Under the pieces are notes generated by a model that searched no databases, was not told where the DNA came from, and saw only the letters and a list, made by a program, of their open reading frames with translations. A stretch of 27,213 nucleotides of DNA from a virus, in IMG/VR virus record IMGVR_UViG_3300030102_004644, positions 1 through 27,213 of that record; one strand, written 5' to 3'. The position numbers and the translations under genes were made by a program. Numbering within the stretch: position 1 is the first letter of the stretch; the number at the start of each line of letters is the position of its first letter. Positions 8,504 through 15,300 of this stretch are shown piece by piece.

Positions 8504-8916
8504 TCTACAATCTCACCTCAATATTTTGTAGGGCTGAAACGTCTACTGGAAGCCAAATAATAGAACCCATAAAGAAAATGGGTCTAATAGGGTTTACAGG
8601 GCATGATATCCATGCTAGGCAGGCTCTGCCTGACGCACTGAAGACGCGGCAGGGGGCCACGCAGTGGCCGCACAGGCTCAGATCGCCACCCGGTTATGTC
8701 GGTTCTAGCCCCGGCTCTCCTACCCCACTGAATGGCGGGGCGGTGTCACCTCTCCCACCTGCGAGGCTGAAGGCTCAGACTACGCCGCCTCGCGGGACAG
8801 CACCCAATGCGCTGATGCGGCTGGCTCCGGCTGGCCGCGCTTGTAGGCGGGGGCGTAAGTCTGGCAGGGCGGCGGCACGATGCCGTTCCTGCGGAGAGGT
8901 TCCCAAAAAAAATCTA

Positions 8917-8943
8917 GGGCTGGGCGGCACTGTCGCCCTGCCC
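8917..8943 (+). terminator. GC-rich hairpin before the first early gene
   Basis: GGGCTGGGCG and CGCCCTGCCC pair over 10 positions with one central T-T mismatch, around a 7-nt loop. It is followed by CTATTCATTTGACAC. It has the same placement and following sequence as the hairpins after later early genes. No gene ends just before it, so it may be a leader or attenuator structure. The downstream T-run is weak. Confidence 0.45.
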
Positions 8944-8990
8944 CTATTCATTTGACACTTTGTCACCACCAACAATCAGGAGACTGTCAC

Positions 8991-9362
8991 ATGGCACTAG
9001 CTTACACCGTCTATCAGATCATCCTCGACGACGAGACTGTTGCTCAAGTCAACAAGGATGGCTGGGGTTCCAGCAACAAGGCTTCAGCCTATGCCAAGGC
9101 TTTGAGCTTTGGCGACCCGACAACCGGCCTCAAGCATGGCTGCTACACCAAGGTCGCGGAGATCATTGCCGACGATCTTGATCATGTCTTTGAGATCGGC
9201 AACGGCGTCGTCCCCTGCGAAGAGGGTCGCATGCGCCGCTACGCAAAGATGACTAGCATCAGCGTCGGCAACATTATCGGCGACGATTTTGGACGCCGCT
9301 GGGTTGTCTCGCCGGTCGGCTTCACGCCGGTCGAAGAGGCCATTCAACAATACGCCACCTAA
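8991..9362 (+). CDS. Hypothetical early protein
   Basis: This 123-residue protein starts MALAYTVYQIILDDETVAQV. I chose the ATG at 8991 because AGGAG lies 8 nt upstream; the longer open frame runs back through the hairpin. The protein mixes short beta-like segments (YTVYQIIL, RRWVVSPVGF) with a helix-rich middle (ASAYAKALSFG, YTKVAEIIADDLDHVFEIG). It has no membrane segment, signal peptide or clear catalytic motif. It is the first gene of the rightward arm, and its leader contains the small palindrome TGACA-CTT-TGTCA. Early expression is likely; the function is not recognised. Confidence 0.75.
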   Translation: MALAYTVYQIILDDETVAQVNKDGWGSSNKASAYAKALSFGDPTTGLKHGCYTKVAEIIADDLDHVFEIGNGVVPCEEGRMRRYAKMTSISVGNIIGDDFGRRWVVSPVGFTPVEEAIQQYAT

Positions 9363-9368
9363 AAACAG

Positions 9369-9390
9369 GGCGGGGCTTCACGGCCCCGCC
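9369..9390 (+). terminator. Intergenic GC hairpin (8-bp stem, TTCACG loop)
   Basis: GGCGGGGC-TTCACG-GCCCCGCC is a perfect 8-bp stem starting 6 nt after the preceding stop codon and preceded by an A-run. The downstream sequence TCTATTCATTTG is only moderately T-rich. It is probably a terminator or a 3'-end stabilising hairpin. The loop is identical to that at 10487-10508. Confidence 0.6.
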
Positions 9391-9438
9391 TCTATTCATT
9401 TGCTCATTTACCAACCAACCCAAACCAAAGGAGATGTC

Positions 9439-10095
9439 ATGAGCAACAAAACTTTCACCGCCGCCGCAGATCGTATCAACCAGATCGGCCTCAACCAGAG
9501 CCGCATCAACACGCTCAAGGGTGACGCAAAGGAGATCACCGCAGAGAGCCAAGGGCTGAAGCTCGACAGCTACGCCCACCTGATCGCTGGCATTGCACCG
9601 GCCAAGCTCACCGCCAAGGCAAATCTGAATGCCAAGGATCGGGTCGCACTGAAGGGCGACCTGATGGATGCCGGTCAACAGACCGACAGCATGGCCGACA
9701 AGCTGATCAAGAATGCAGTCGGTGCGCGGAACGTCTTCCAGATCGGCGGCGACAACTGGACGCCAGCCGCCGTGCTGGAAGTGTTCGACGCAAATGAGAT
9801 CACCAGCGAGGCCAAGCTGATCAAGGCTGTCTCCGGTGACGACAAGAAGAGCAAGGTCGCACTGGCGGTCGAGAAGATCGCTGGCCGTCGTTCAACCAAG
9901 AAGAACGAGAAGGGCGAGCGGGTCGCTGGCGACAAGTGGCTGGGCGGCTTCAGCTACGACGAGATCGAAGAGTTCCACACCGCTCTCGCCGACGCCCTGC
10001 GTACTAGGGGCGAGATGGAAGCTGCCGCACAAGAGGCTGGTGACCAGACCGACCAAGACAACGCCGACGTAAACGAGATGCTCGAAAAGCTCTAG
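9439..10095 (+). CDS. Hypothetical early protein
   Basis: This 218-residue protein starts MSNKTFTAAADRINQIGLNQ. The ATG at 9439 follows AAAGGAGATGTC, a strong ribosome site; a longer in-frame extension would read through the hairpin and leader. Composition is Ala/Asp/Lys-rich and helical, with VALKGDLMDAGQQTDSMADK in the middle. A lysine-rich loop (RRSTKKNEKGERVAGDKW) precedes the FSYDEIEEFHTALADALRTR helix, and the end is acidic (DQDNADVNEMLEKL). It has no membrane segments and no catalytic motif that I recognise. It stands as a single-gene unit between two GC hairpins. Function unknown. Confidence 0.75.
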   Translation: MSNKTFTAAADRINQIGLNQSRINTLKGDAKEITAESQGLKLDSYAHLIAGIAPAKLTAKANLNAKDRVALKGDLMDAGQQTDSMADKLIKNAVGARNVFQIGGDNWTPAAVLEVFDANEITSEAKLIKAVSGDDKKSKVALAVEKIAGRRSTKKNEKGERVAGDKWLGGFSYDEIEEFHTALADALRTRGEMEAAAQEAGDQTDQDNADVNEMLEKL

Positions 10096-10111
10096 CATCC
10101 ACCCCAACCAT

Positions 10112-10135
10112 GGCGGGGGCCGACCGGCCCCTGCC
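10112..10135 (+). terminator. Intergenic GC hairpin (10-bp stem, GACC loop)
   Basis: GGCGGGGGCC-GACC-GGCCCCTGCC pairs over 10 bp with one G-T wobble, 16 nt after the preceding stop. It is followed by CATTTGTTTGACAC. Placement matches the other early-region hairpins. Confidence 0.6.
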
Positions 10136-10182
10136 CATTTGTTTGACACTTTGTCCACCACCAACCAATGGAGAATGCACCA

Positions 10183-10479
10183 ATGAATGCACAACGTCGC
10201 AAAGAGCTTTCCGCAATCATCACTGAGCTAGACGCAATCTCGTTCTATGCGATCGAAGACAAGCTGTCTCAGCTTTCCGACCGCATCGAAAACGTCATGT
10301 ATGACGAGGAGGAAGCCTACGACAATCTGCCGGATGGCCTGAAAAATTCTGCGAAAGGTGAGGCCATGGCTGATGCCATCAGGCTGATGCAGGACGCAGT
10401 GTCGGACATCTACAGCACCATCCAAGAGATGGGTGGCCTGTCAGCATCAGGCATTCTCGAAGAGGTGATAGCGGACTAA
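10183..10479 (+). CDS. Small acidic helical hypothetical protein
   Basis: This 98-residue protein starts MNAQRRKELSAIITELDAIS. The ATG at 10183 has GGAGA 8 nt upstream. An in-frame ATG at 10168 lies within that ribosome site's upstream sequence and is less likely. The protein is mostly helical and acidic, with ALA/LEU-spaced heptads and a central EEEAYDNLPDGLKNSAKGEA segment. Its length and the helix-DNLPD-helix pattern recall many small early phage proteins of unknown function. It stands alone between GC hairpins, with a TTTGACACTTTGTC leader element like that of the first early gene. Confidence 0.75.
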   Translation: MNAQRRKELSAIITELDAISFYAIEDKLSQLSDRIENVMYDEEEAYDNLPDGLKNSAKGEAMADAIRLMQDAVSDIYSTIQEMGGLSASGILEEVIAD

Positions 10480-10486
10480 AAAAATT

Positions 10487-10508
10487 GCAGGGGCTTCACG
10501 GCCCCTGC
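10487..10508 (+). terminator. Intergenic GC hairpin (8-bp stem, TTCACG loop)
   Basis: GCAGGGGC-TTCACG-GCCCCTGC is a perfect 8-bp stem beginning 7 nt after the preceding stop codon and preceded by an A-run. CCATTCATTTG follows. It shares the loop sequence of the 9369-9390 hairpin. Confidence 0.6.
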
Positions 10509-10551
10509 CCATTCATTTGATCATTTACCACCACCAACAAGCGAGGATCAC

Positions 10552-10836
10552 ATGAGAGAAAATCTTGTTCGCAACATGCGGTATGACGATGACGCTGGGG
10601 GCCGTCTCTGGGCTGTCTTTCCCCGCCGGTATTCGGACGAGCGCATCCGGCAATTCTTTCGGATGCACGGCGTCTGGACTGACGGCCACTACCAGCGCAC
10701 CGGCAAGGTCGCTCTAAGCATGGGCGGCGAAGGTGTAAGGTCGGGTGGCCCCGGCTCGTATTACGAGGACGGCTTGGTATTTCGCCGCCAAGGTTCTCGC
10801 GTTCTAGTCACCCAAAGCTGGGGGTATGACATATGA
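10552..10836 (+). CDS. Small basic hypothetical protein
   Basis: This 94-residue protein starts MRENLVRNMRYDDDAGGRLW and is rich in Arg, Gly, Tyr and Trp. Segments such as FPRRYSDERIRQFFRMHGVW and the glycine-rich ALSMGGEGVRSGGPGSYYED suggest a compact beta-containing fold. Its stop overlaps the next start as ATGA (10833-10836), so the two genes are translationally coupled. GAGG precedes the ATG by 5 nt. No family recognised. Confidence 0.7.
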   Translation: MRENLVRNMRYDDDAGGRLWAVFPRRYSDERIRQFFRMHGVWTDGHYQRTGKVALSMGGEGVRSGGPGSYYEDGLVFRRQGSRVLVTQSWGYDI

Positions 10837-11087
10837 AAAACCTGATCAGCCTTTATCACAAGCTGCTAGACGCGCAGCACAATGTATCTCAGGCCATGCA
10901 AAGTGATTGGCCTGCAAGCACCCGCGCCTTCAAGGCCGCTGAGACTAGGGCAAACAGAAAATATTGTGCAGCGGTTGAAGCCTATCTTGTCCAGCACGGC
11001 GTCGAGCCAACAATGCAAAACAAGATAAGCCTGATGACCAAGCTGGCAGTAGGTGAGCGCATGAAAGCTCGTAACAAGGGAGACTGA
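10833..11087 (+). CDS. Small helical hypothetical protein
   Basis: This 84-residue protein starts MKNLISLYHKLLDAQHNVSQ and is basic and mainly helical (RAFKAAETRANRKYCAAVEA in the middle, MTKLAVGERMKARNKGD at the end). Translation is coupled to the upstream gene through ATGA and followed at 1 nt by the next gene, so these three genes form a short operon. No catalytic motif or family recognised. Confidence 0.7.
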   Translation: MKNLISLYHKLLDAQHNVSQAMQSDWPASTRAFKAAETRANRKYCAAVEAYLVQHGVEPTMQNKISLMTKLAVGERMKARNKGD

Positions 11088-11088
11088 T

Positions 11089-11280
11089 ATGAAGATCATG
11101 ATCGAAGTGAAAAACAACTACGGCAAGCCGGTGGCCTATCCTGTCTGTGTGGCCGCTCACAATTTCGCGGCCATTGCCAAGACTGAGACCCTGACCGCCG
11201 ACACGCTGAAGCTGATCGGCCTTCTGGGGTTTGAGGTCGAGGTCGTCCAGCCTGATCTGTCTGATCTGCTTGGCGTCTAA
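11089..11280 (+). CDS. Small hypothetical protein
   Basis: This 63-residue protein starts MKIMIEVKNNYGKPVAYPVC. Its layout is strand, helix, strand (MIEVKNN, AAHNFAAIAKTE, KLIGLLGFEVEVVQ), with a short tail PDLSDLLGV. GGGAG precedes the ATG by 8 nt. It is the last gene of a three-gene unit ending at the hairpin 11286-11307. Function unknown. Confidence 0.7.
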   Translation: MKIMIEVKNNYGKPVAYPVCVAAHNFAAIAKTETLTADTLKLIGLLGFEVEVVQPDLSDLLGV

Positions 11281-11285
11281 ACATT

Positions 11286-11307
11286 GCGGGGGCCTCATGG
11301 CCCCTGC
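11286..11307 (+). terminator. Intergenic GC hairpin (9-bp stem, TCAT loop)
   Basis: GCGGGGGCC-TCAT-GGCCCCTGC pairs over 9 bp with one G-T wobble, 5 nt after the preceding stop. It is followed by CCATTTCTTAATTTG and then dyad copy 3. Confidence 0.6.
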
Positions 11308-11318
11308 CCATTTCTTAA

Positions 11319-11336
11319 TTTGTACCATCGTACAAA
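11319..11336. promoter_or_regulatory. Dyad operator-like site, copy 3 (spacer CATC)
   Basis: TTTGTAC-CATC-GTACAAA is perfect, and the flanking A/T pair extends it to 8-bp arms. It lies 49 bp upstream of the AAA+ ATPase start, between that gene and a terminator-like hairpin. Confidence 0.8.
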
Positions 11337-11385
11337 TGGCGGCAACCAACAGCCGCACAACAGCCAGCAAATGGAGATGCACCAA

Positions 11386-12447
11386 ATGGCTACATTACAG
11401 CAAGCAATGACTATCGTTCATCAGTCGATGATTTCGCAGGCTCAGTTCGCGCATGACCGTGACGCAAAGCGCGTCGTCGTGATGCTGCAAGCCGACCCCG
11501 GCACCGGCAAGACAAGCTGCCTTCAGCAAGGTGCTGAAGAGACCGGCGCACGTTCATCCATCCTGTCTATCGCCCAGTATGACCCCGGCGAGTTTCCGGG
11601 CTGGACGGTATCGCAGGGCGACGGCATGGTTCGCCTGCGTCCTGATTGGATGCCAGTGAACACGCCAGAAGAGCAGGCACGCGCAGAGGCTGGCGAGGTC
11701 GTCGGCTGGCTGATCGTGGACGAGCCGCAGAATGCACCGACCATGATGATGAACATCTTGGCGCAGCTTGTGAACGAGCGGCGCGTAGGTCGGCACTATC
11801 TGCCGGACGGCTGGGCTATCGTTCTGGCTGGCAACAAGGACAGCAACCGCGCTGGCACCAACAAGATGCCGACGCATCTGCGTGACCGCCTGACGATCAT
11901 TGAGCTTGAGGCAGAGGTCGAGACCTTCCTTGCCTACGCGAACAAGGTCGGCATGTCCCACCTGATCACCGGCTTTGTCCGCGCACGGCCCGACGCACTG
12001 AACGGCTTCAAGCGTGACGCTGTCGCATGGTCGTCGGCGCGTGGCCTTGATCGCACCAATACCATCTTGTCGTGGGGGCTGGACGCTGTGACACAGCAGA
12101 TCGCCATTGCCGCGCAGATCGGTGAGGGCATGGCCGCTGAGCTTGCTGGGTTCATCCGCATCCATGACAGCATGGGTGACCCTGCGGAAGCCCTTGCAAA
12201 CCCGTCCACCTATCCGGTGCCGGACGCTGACCCGTCAGCCACCTACGCTATGTGTGCGGCTCTGTCCAACATGGCCACGGCTGACAATTTCGCTGCAATG
12301 CTCACCTATCTGAAGCGGTTCGATCATCAGGAGTTCGCCGCCTTCACGATCAAGGACGCATGCAACCGCAAGCCTGAGTTGAAGAAGGTTCCCGCGCTGC
12401 GCGACTACCTTCTTTCGCACGGCAAAGACCTTCTGTTGAATTGGTGA
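11386..12447 (+). CDS. MoxR-type AAA+ ATPase
   Basis: This 353-residue AAA+ ATPase shows Walker A ADPGTGKTS (residues 36-44), Walker B WLIVDEP (108-114), a sensor-1 asparagine in LAGNKD (N150) and a likely arginine finger in MPTHLRDR (R166/R168). The C-terminal half is helical. I chose the ATG at 11386 because GGAGA lies 9 nt upstream; the longer frame would read through hairpin and dyad. MoxR-family ATPases work with von Willebrand A partners as chaperone or remodelling complexes (RavA-ViaA, CoxD-CoxE, NorQ-NorD are known pairs). The next gene encodes just such a partner, 5 nt away. The phage target of this pair is unknown. Confidence 0.85.
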   Translation: MATLQQAMTIVHQSMISQAQFAHDRDAKRVVVMLQADPGTGKTSCLQQGAEETGARSSILSIAQYDPGEFPGWTVSQGDGMVRLRPDWMPVNTPEEQARAEAGEVVGWLIVDEPQNAPTMMMNILAQLVNERRVGRHYLPDGWAIVLAGNKDSNRAGTNKMPTHLRDRLTIIELEAEVETFLAYANKVGMSHLITGFVRARPDALNGFKRDAVAWSSARGLDRTNTILSWGLDAVTQQIAIAAQIGEGMAAELAGFIRIHDSMGDPAEALANPSTYPVPDADPSATYAMCAALSNMATADNFAAMLTYLKRFDHQEFAAFTIKDACNRKPELKKVPALRDYLLSHGKDLLLNW

Positions 12448-12452
12448 TCGCT

Positions 12453-13610
12453 ATGGATGCTACAACAAAAATCGCTAGGGCCAAGGCCCAGCTTGCCTAC
12501 GACCAGCCTTTCTTTGGGGTGTTCGCTTTGGACACCCCCTTCATCCAAGATGATGATCAGCCGACCATGTGTACCAATGGTCAGTGGATCAAGTGGAACA
12601 GTGAGGCTGCGCTGCGCTGGTCAGACAGTGAGCGTCAGTTCGTCATCTGTCACGAGATCATGCACATTGCCTTGGAACACTGTGTCGAGATCAAAGAGAT
12701 CGATGGCGAACCGGCAGATCGCAAGCTGGTCAATGTCGCCATGGATTATGTGATCAACGCGCAGTTGATTGAGGCCGGCCTGATCATGCCGGAAGGCGGC
12801 CTGTATGACCCGCAGTATCGGGGCATGGGCTGGCTTCAGGTCTATCGCCTGCTGAAGAAGATGTCGCCGCCTGACAGGCCCCAGCCCCAGCCATGGGGCG
12901 GTGAGGTCGGCACCCCGAAAGACGGTCAGGGCAACACTCTGACCGGCGAGGCTGCCAAGCAGCATCAGAACGATATCAACATCCGCATGACCAAGGCCGC
13001 GCAGACGGCTGAGGCGCGGGGCGTGGGCAAGCTGCCAGCCGGTATCCAAGAGGCCGTCAGCAAGCTGCGTCAGACCAAGGTGCGGTTTGAGGATGTTCTG
13101 TTGCGGTTCATTGGCGGTGACACGCCAGAGGACTACAGCTTCCGCAAGCCTCACAAGAGGGGCTGGCACGAACATGGCCTGTATCTGCCCACAATGCTCA
13201 ATGAGGGCGTCGGTGATATCGCCATGCTGTTTGACTGCTCTGGCTCAATGTCCACGCCAGAGCTTGAGCAGGGCTTCTCTGAGGTCAAGTCTCTGGTCGA
13301 GGATTTCTGCCCCCGCTCTGTGACTGTCGTGCAGTTCGACGGCGAGGTGCAGAAGGTCGATACATTCGATGATGGCGACTTCATCGACAAGATCGAGTTC
13401 ACCGGCAGGGGCGGCACCAGAGTGGAGCCAGCCTTCAAGTATCTGGATCGGGCTGACGTTCCGCACGATCAGATCATCGTGTTCACCGACATGGGTATCC
13501 ATGACTATCCAGATATCCATCCCGATGTGCCGGTGCTGTGGGTATCGACTACATCACACTTTGCCGACCCGCCATTCGGCGAGACGACTGTGATTGAGGT
13601 GGGGGCCTAG
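12453..13610 (+). CDS. VWA-domain protein with metallopeptidase-like HExxH motif (DUF2201-like)
   Basis: This 385-residue protein has two parts. The N-terminal part has CHEIMHIALEH, a zinc-peptidase HExxH motif (H67, E68, H71), followed by DYVINAQLIEAG, as in DUF2201_N putative metallopeptidases. The C-terminal part is a von Willebrand A domain with an intact metal site: DCSGS (D261, S263, S265), GGTR (T322) and FTDMG (D346). A Pro/Gln-rich linker lies near 138-165. The ATG at 12453 is preferred because GGTGA lies 5 nt upstream; a GTG at 12444 overlapping the ATPase stop is the alternative. It is the partner of the upstream MoxR-type ATPase. Whether it cleaves protein is untested. Confidence 0.85.
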   Translation: MDATTKIARAKAQLAYDQPFFGVFALDTPFIQDDDQPTMCTNGQWIKWNSEAALRWSDSERQFVICHEIMHIALEHCVEIKEIDGEPADRKLVNVAMDYVINAQLIEAGLIMPEGGLYDPQYRGMGWLQVYRLLKKMSPPDRPQPQPWGGEVGTPKDGQGNTLTGEAAKQHQNDINIRMTKAAQTAEARGVGKLPAGIQEAVSKLRQTKVRFEDVLLRFIGGDTPEDYSFRKPHKRGWHEHGLYLPTMLNEGVGDIAMLFDCSGSMSTPELEQGFSEVKSLVEDFCPRSVTVVQFDGEVQKVDTFDDGDFIDKIEFTGRGGTRVEPAFKYLDRADVPHDQIIVFTDMGIHDYPDIHPDVPVLWVSTTSHFADPPFGETTVIEVGA

Positions 13611-13620
13611 CGCCCCCACC
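13598..13620 (+). terminator. Hairpin embracing the VWA-gene stop codon
   Basis: GGTGGGGGC-CTAGC-GCCCCCACC is a perfect 9-bp stem whose loop contains the TAG stop codon of the VWA gene. Dyad copy 4 begins 6 nt later. There is no T-run, so it may be a 3'-end stabiliser or a weak terminator. Confidence 0.55.
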
Positions 13621-13625
13621 AAACA

Positions 13626-13643
13626 TTCGTACCATCGTACAAA
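13626..13643. promoter_or_regulatory. Dyad operator-like site, copy 4 (spacer CATC)
   Basis: TTCGTAC-CATC-GTACAAA. It ends 14 nt before the ATG of the next gene, directly against its Shine-Dalgarno (TTGGAGA). A bound protein here would sit at the transcript's 5' end or over the initiation region. Confidence 0.8.
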
Positions 13644-13657
13644 TTGGAGATGCACTA

Positions 13658-14434
13658 ATGAACAAGACCACTTTCAAATACATCGAAGCACTGAAGGCAA
13701 AACTTCAGTCTGAGATTGACATCTGGACACCTGTCGTGGGCAAGGAGCTTATGCTCGACTGTCTCAAATATGGCGACACCAAATATGAATGGTCGCCAGA
13801 AGGCCGCGCTGCCTATGATGTCTATGCAAGCGAGTTGGACTACCATGCCGGTCGCTATCTCGCCAAAGCCTTTGACGCAACCCTTAAAACCTTGAGGCGT
13901 CTTAGGAAGACGGTATCGGAGCGTGAAGAATACAATCCGATGTTCAACCACAAGGTGAATAGCAGATTGTGGGTCAATCAAACCATGTCGAGACAGTTCA
14001 AGTCTGTGGCGAACACAATAAACATAGACCCAGATCTGGCTCTTGAGAACCAAGGCGAGGCAGACTACGCAAGGCGGGTGGAGTTCAATGTCCCCATGTC
14101 TTGGCACCGTAGCGTCTATGAGCGCGGCCTTGCGGTGATCAAATCTGGCAAAGGAAAGCACCTTGTCATCAGTGCGAAGCCTACGCCCATGCCATGGGTC
14201 GAAGAACAGGGGATGATTGTTTTCAAGTGCAAGACAATCTTCTTCAGGCGCAGGCACGGCGAGGAGATCGACGGCTGGCTGGTCCTGTTCAGTCACGGCA
14301 CCAACTCTGACGAGAACCCTGTCGTGGGTGATGACGGCAAGCTGCGACTGCCGCATGCGTTCCACACTGACCTGCGCCGGTCTGTCAGTCTTCTGAACAG
14401 TCGGACGTTTCGGTCACTATCCGACATGCTCTGA
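13658..14434 (+). CDS. Hypothetical early protein
   Basis: This 258-residue protein starts MNKTTFKYIEALKAKLQSEI. The N-terminal half is helical with a basic stretch (ATLKTLRRLRKTVSEREEYN). The C-terminal half looks beta-rich (KHLVISAKPTPMPWVEEQGM, then IVFKCKTIFFRRRHGEEIDG). There are no membrane segments and no motif I can name. GGAGA lies 9 nt before the ATG and dyad copy 4 lies 14 nt before it. A strong terminator follows at 14442-14469, so it is a single-gene transcription unit. Function unknown. Confidence 0.75.
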   Translation: MNKTTFKYIEALKAKLQSEIDIWTPVVGKELMLDCLKYGDTKYEWSPEGRAAYDVYASELDYHAGRYLAKAFDATLKTLRRLRKTVSEREEYNPMFNHKVNSRLWVNQTMSRQFKSVANTINIDPDLALENQGEADYARRVEFNVPMSWHRSVYERGLAVIKSGKGKHLVISAKPTPMPWVEEQGMIVFKCKTIFFRRRHGEEIDGWLVLFSHGTNSDENPVVGDDGKLRLPHAFHTDLRRSVSLLNSRTFRSLSDML

Positions 14435-14441
14435 TCTGGGA

Positions 14442-14469
14442 AGCACCAGCCTCACGGCTGGTGCTTTTT
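14442..14469 (+). terminator. Rho-independent terminator
   Basis: AGCACCAGCC-TCAC-GGCTGGTGCT is a perfect 10-bp stem followed by TTTT. It starts 8 nt after the stop of the 258-residue gene. This is the clearest classical intrinsic terminator on the plus strand of the window. Confidence 0.9.
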
Positions 14470-14511
14470 ATGACAGTAGTACAGAGAGCAACCATTCCGA
14501 TGGAGGATTGA

Positions 14512-15300
14512 ATGCAGATCATCACACAAGCAGAGGCAAAGGCGAGGGGACTGACCAAGTTCTTTACCGGCAAGCCCTGCAAACACGGACACATTTCCCA
14601 GCGTTGGGCATCAGGGGGCTGCATCGAATGTCAGCTTTCCAAGCGTCGTGCTGCGAACGCAAAGCGTCTGAGTGCTGAGTGGGAGCAATACAAGCGCGAT
14701 AATCAGCATCGCTTTGGCATTCCTATCATGTCTCGACAAGAAGCGAAGGACGCTGGCTCGAACTTTTATTTCACAGGACATGCTTGCGTCAATGGTCACA
14801 CGACAAAGCGAAGCACCCACACCCGCGAATGCTATGGATGCAGGGATGCGAAGAGGGCCGAATACAAAAAGCGGGGGCTGGCTCAACTGTATGACAAGAG
14901 GTCGAGAGAGAAGCACAAAGAGAAGATCAGAGCAGCAATGAAAATCTGGCGATCTCAAAATGCGGATCACCGCCGTGCTTACATGAAAAAATGGACGCAG
15001 GAGAACCGTGAACACCGACGCCTGTACAAGCAGGCAAACAGGGCAAGGATTGCCGAGCAGACCGTGGCTCGACAAGAGCGAACACGACAGGCAACACCGT
15101 TGTGGGCGAACAGAGACAGCATCCTGCTTAAATACAAAGAGCGTCAGCGAATGACGGCTATCACTGGCGTGCTGCATCATGTCGATCACAAAATACCGCT
15201 GCAAGGCGAAAATGTTTGCGGCCTTCATGTGGCTGCAAATCTGCGGGTAATCCCTGCGCGAGACAATCTGAGTAAGAACAACAAATGGGAGACAGCATGA
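14512..15300 (+). CDS. HNH endonuclease with duplicated zinc knuckles
   Basis: This 262-residue, very basic protein carries two copies of an FTGxxCxxGH...C..C knuckle. The first is KFFTGKPCKHGH with C37/C40, the second FYFTGHACVNGH with C107/C110. A long Arg/Lys-rich helical linker follows (about 111-215). The C-terminus is an HNH-type nuclease: HHVDHKIPLQGENVCGLHVA then NLRVIPARDNLSKNNK, with likely metal and catalytic residues H222/H223, D225, H226, N243 and N252. This layout is common among free-standing phage HNH and homing endonucleases. GGAGG precedes the ATG by 5 nt. Its stop overlaps the next start (ATGA). It may be a mobile endonuclease or have a packaging or recombination role. Confidence 0.75.
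   Translation: MQIITQAEAKARGLTKFFTGKPCKHGHISQRWASGGCIECQLSKRRAANAKRLSAEWEQYKRDNQHRFGIPIMSRQEAKDAGSNFYFTGHACVNGHTTKRSTHTRECYGCRDAKRAEYKKRGLAQLYDKRSREKHKEKIRAAMKIWRSQNADHRRAYMKKWTQENREHRRLYKQANRARIAEQTVARQERTRQATPLWANRDSILLKYKERQRMTAITGVLHHVDHKIPLQGENVCGLHVAANLRVIPARDNLSKNNKWETA

Larger units (their letters stand above)
8380..8990. other. 610-bp gene-free region between the late and early arms
   Basis: No convincing gene is present; the open frames here lack ribosome sites and have low-complexity products. From left to right the region holds dyad copy 2 (8486-8503) and a hairpin ACCCAT/ATGGGT with a 7-nt A-rich loop (8565-8583). Hairpins follow at 8601-8615, 8617-8631 (AGGCAG/CTGCCT) and 8655-8669 (GGCCAC/GTGGCC). 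A 7-bp stem GCGAGGC/GCCTCGC (8761-8767 with 8787-8793) encloses a smaller stem, and a 9-bp hairpin lies at 8817-8838. A last hairpin at 8917-8943 stands before the first early gene. The 8600-8900 part is GC-rich and densely structured. It could be a non-coding RNA, a replication origin or a packaging site. Confidence 0.5.

Noticed and set aside
8685-8730. tRNA-like stretch with GGTTCTAG and CTCTCCTACC.
   Set aside because: The would-be T-stem does not pair and there is no matching acceptor strand 60-90 nt upstream.
8305-8955. Long plus-strand open frame of 216 codons across the gene-free region.
   Set aside because: It starts inside the small terminase gene on the other strand, has no ribosome site, has a low-complexity Pro/Arg/Gly product and reads through several hairpins. 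GC-rich DNA lacks stops by chance.
8951-8956. TTGACA as a sigma-70 -35 box before the first early gene.
   Set aside because: No -10-like hexamer 15-19 bp downstream; that region is the A/C-rich leader and ribosome site.
8775-8975. Minus-strand open frame of 66 codons.
   Set aside because: Pro/Arg/Ala-rich product with no family features, overlapping the hairpin before the first early gene.
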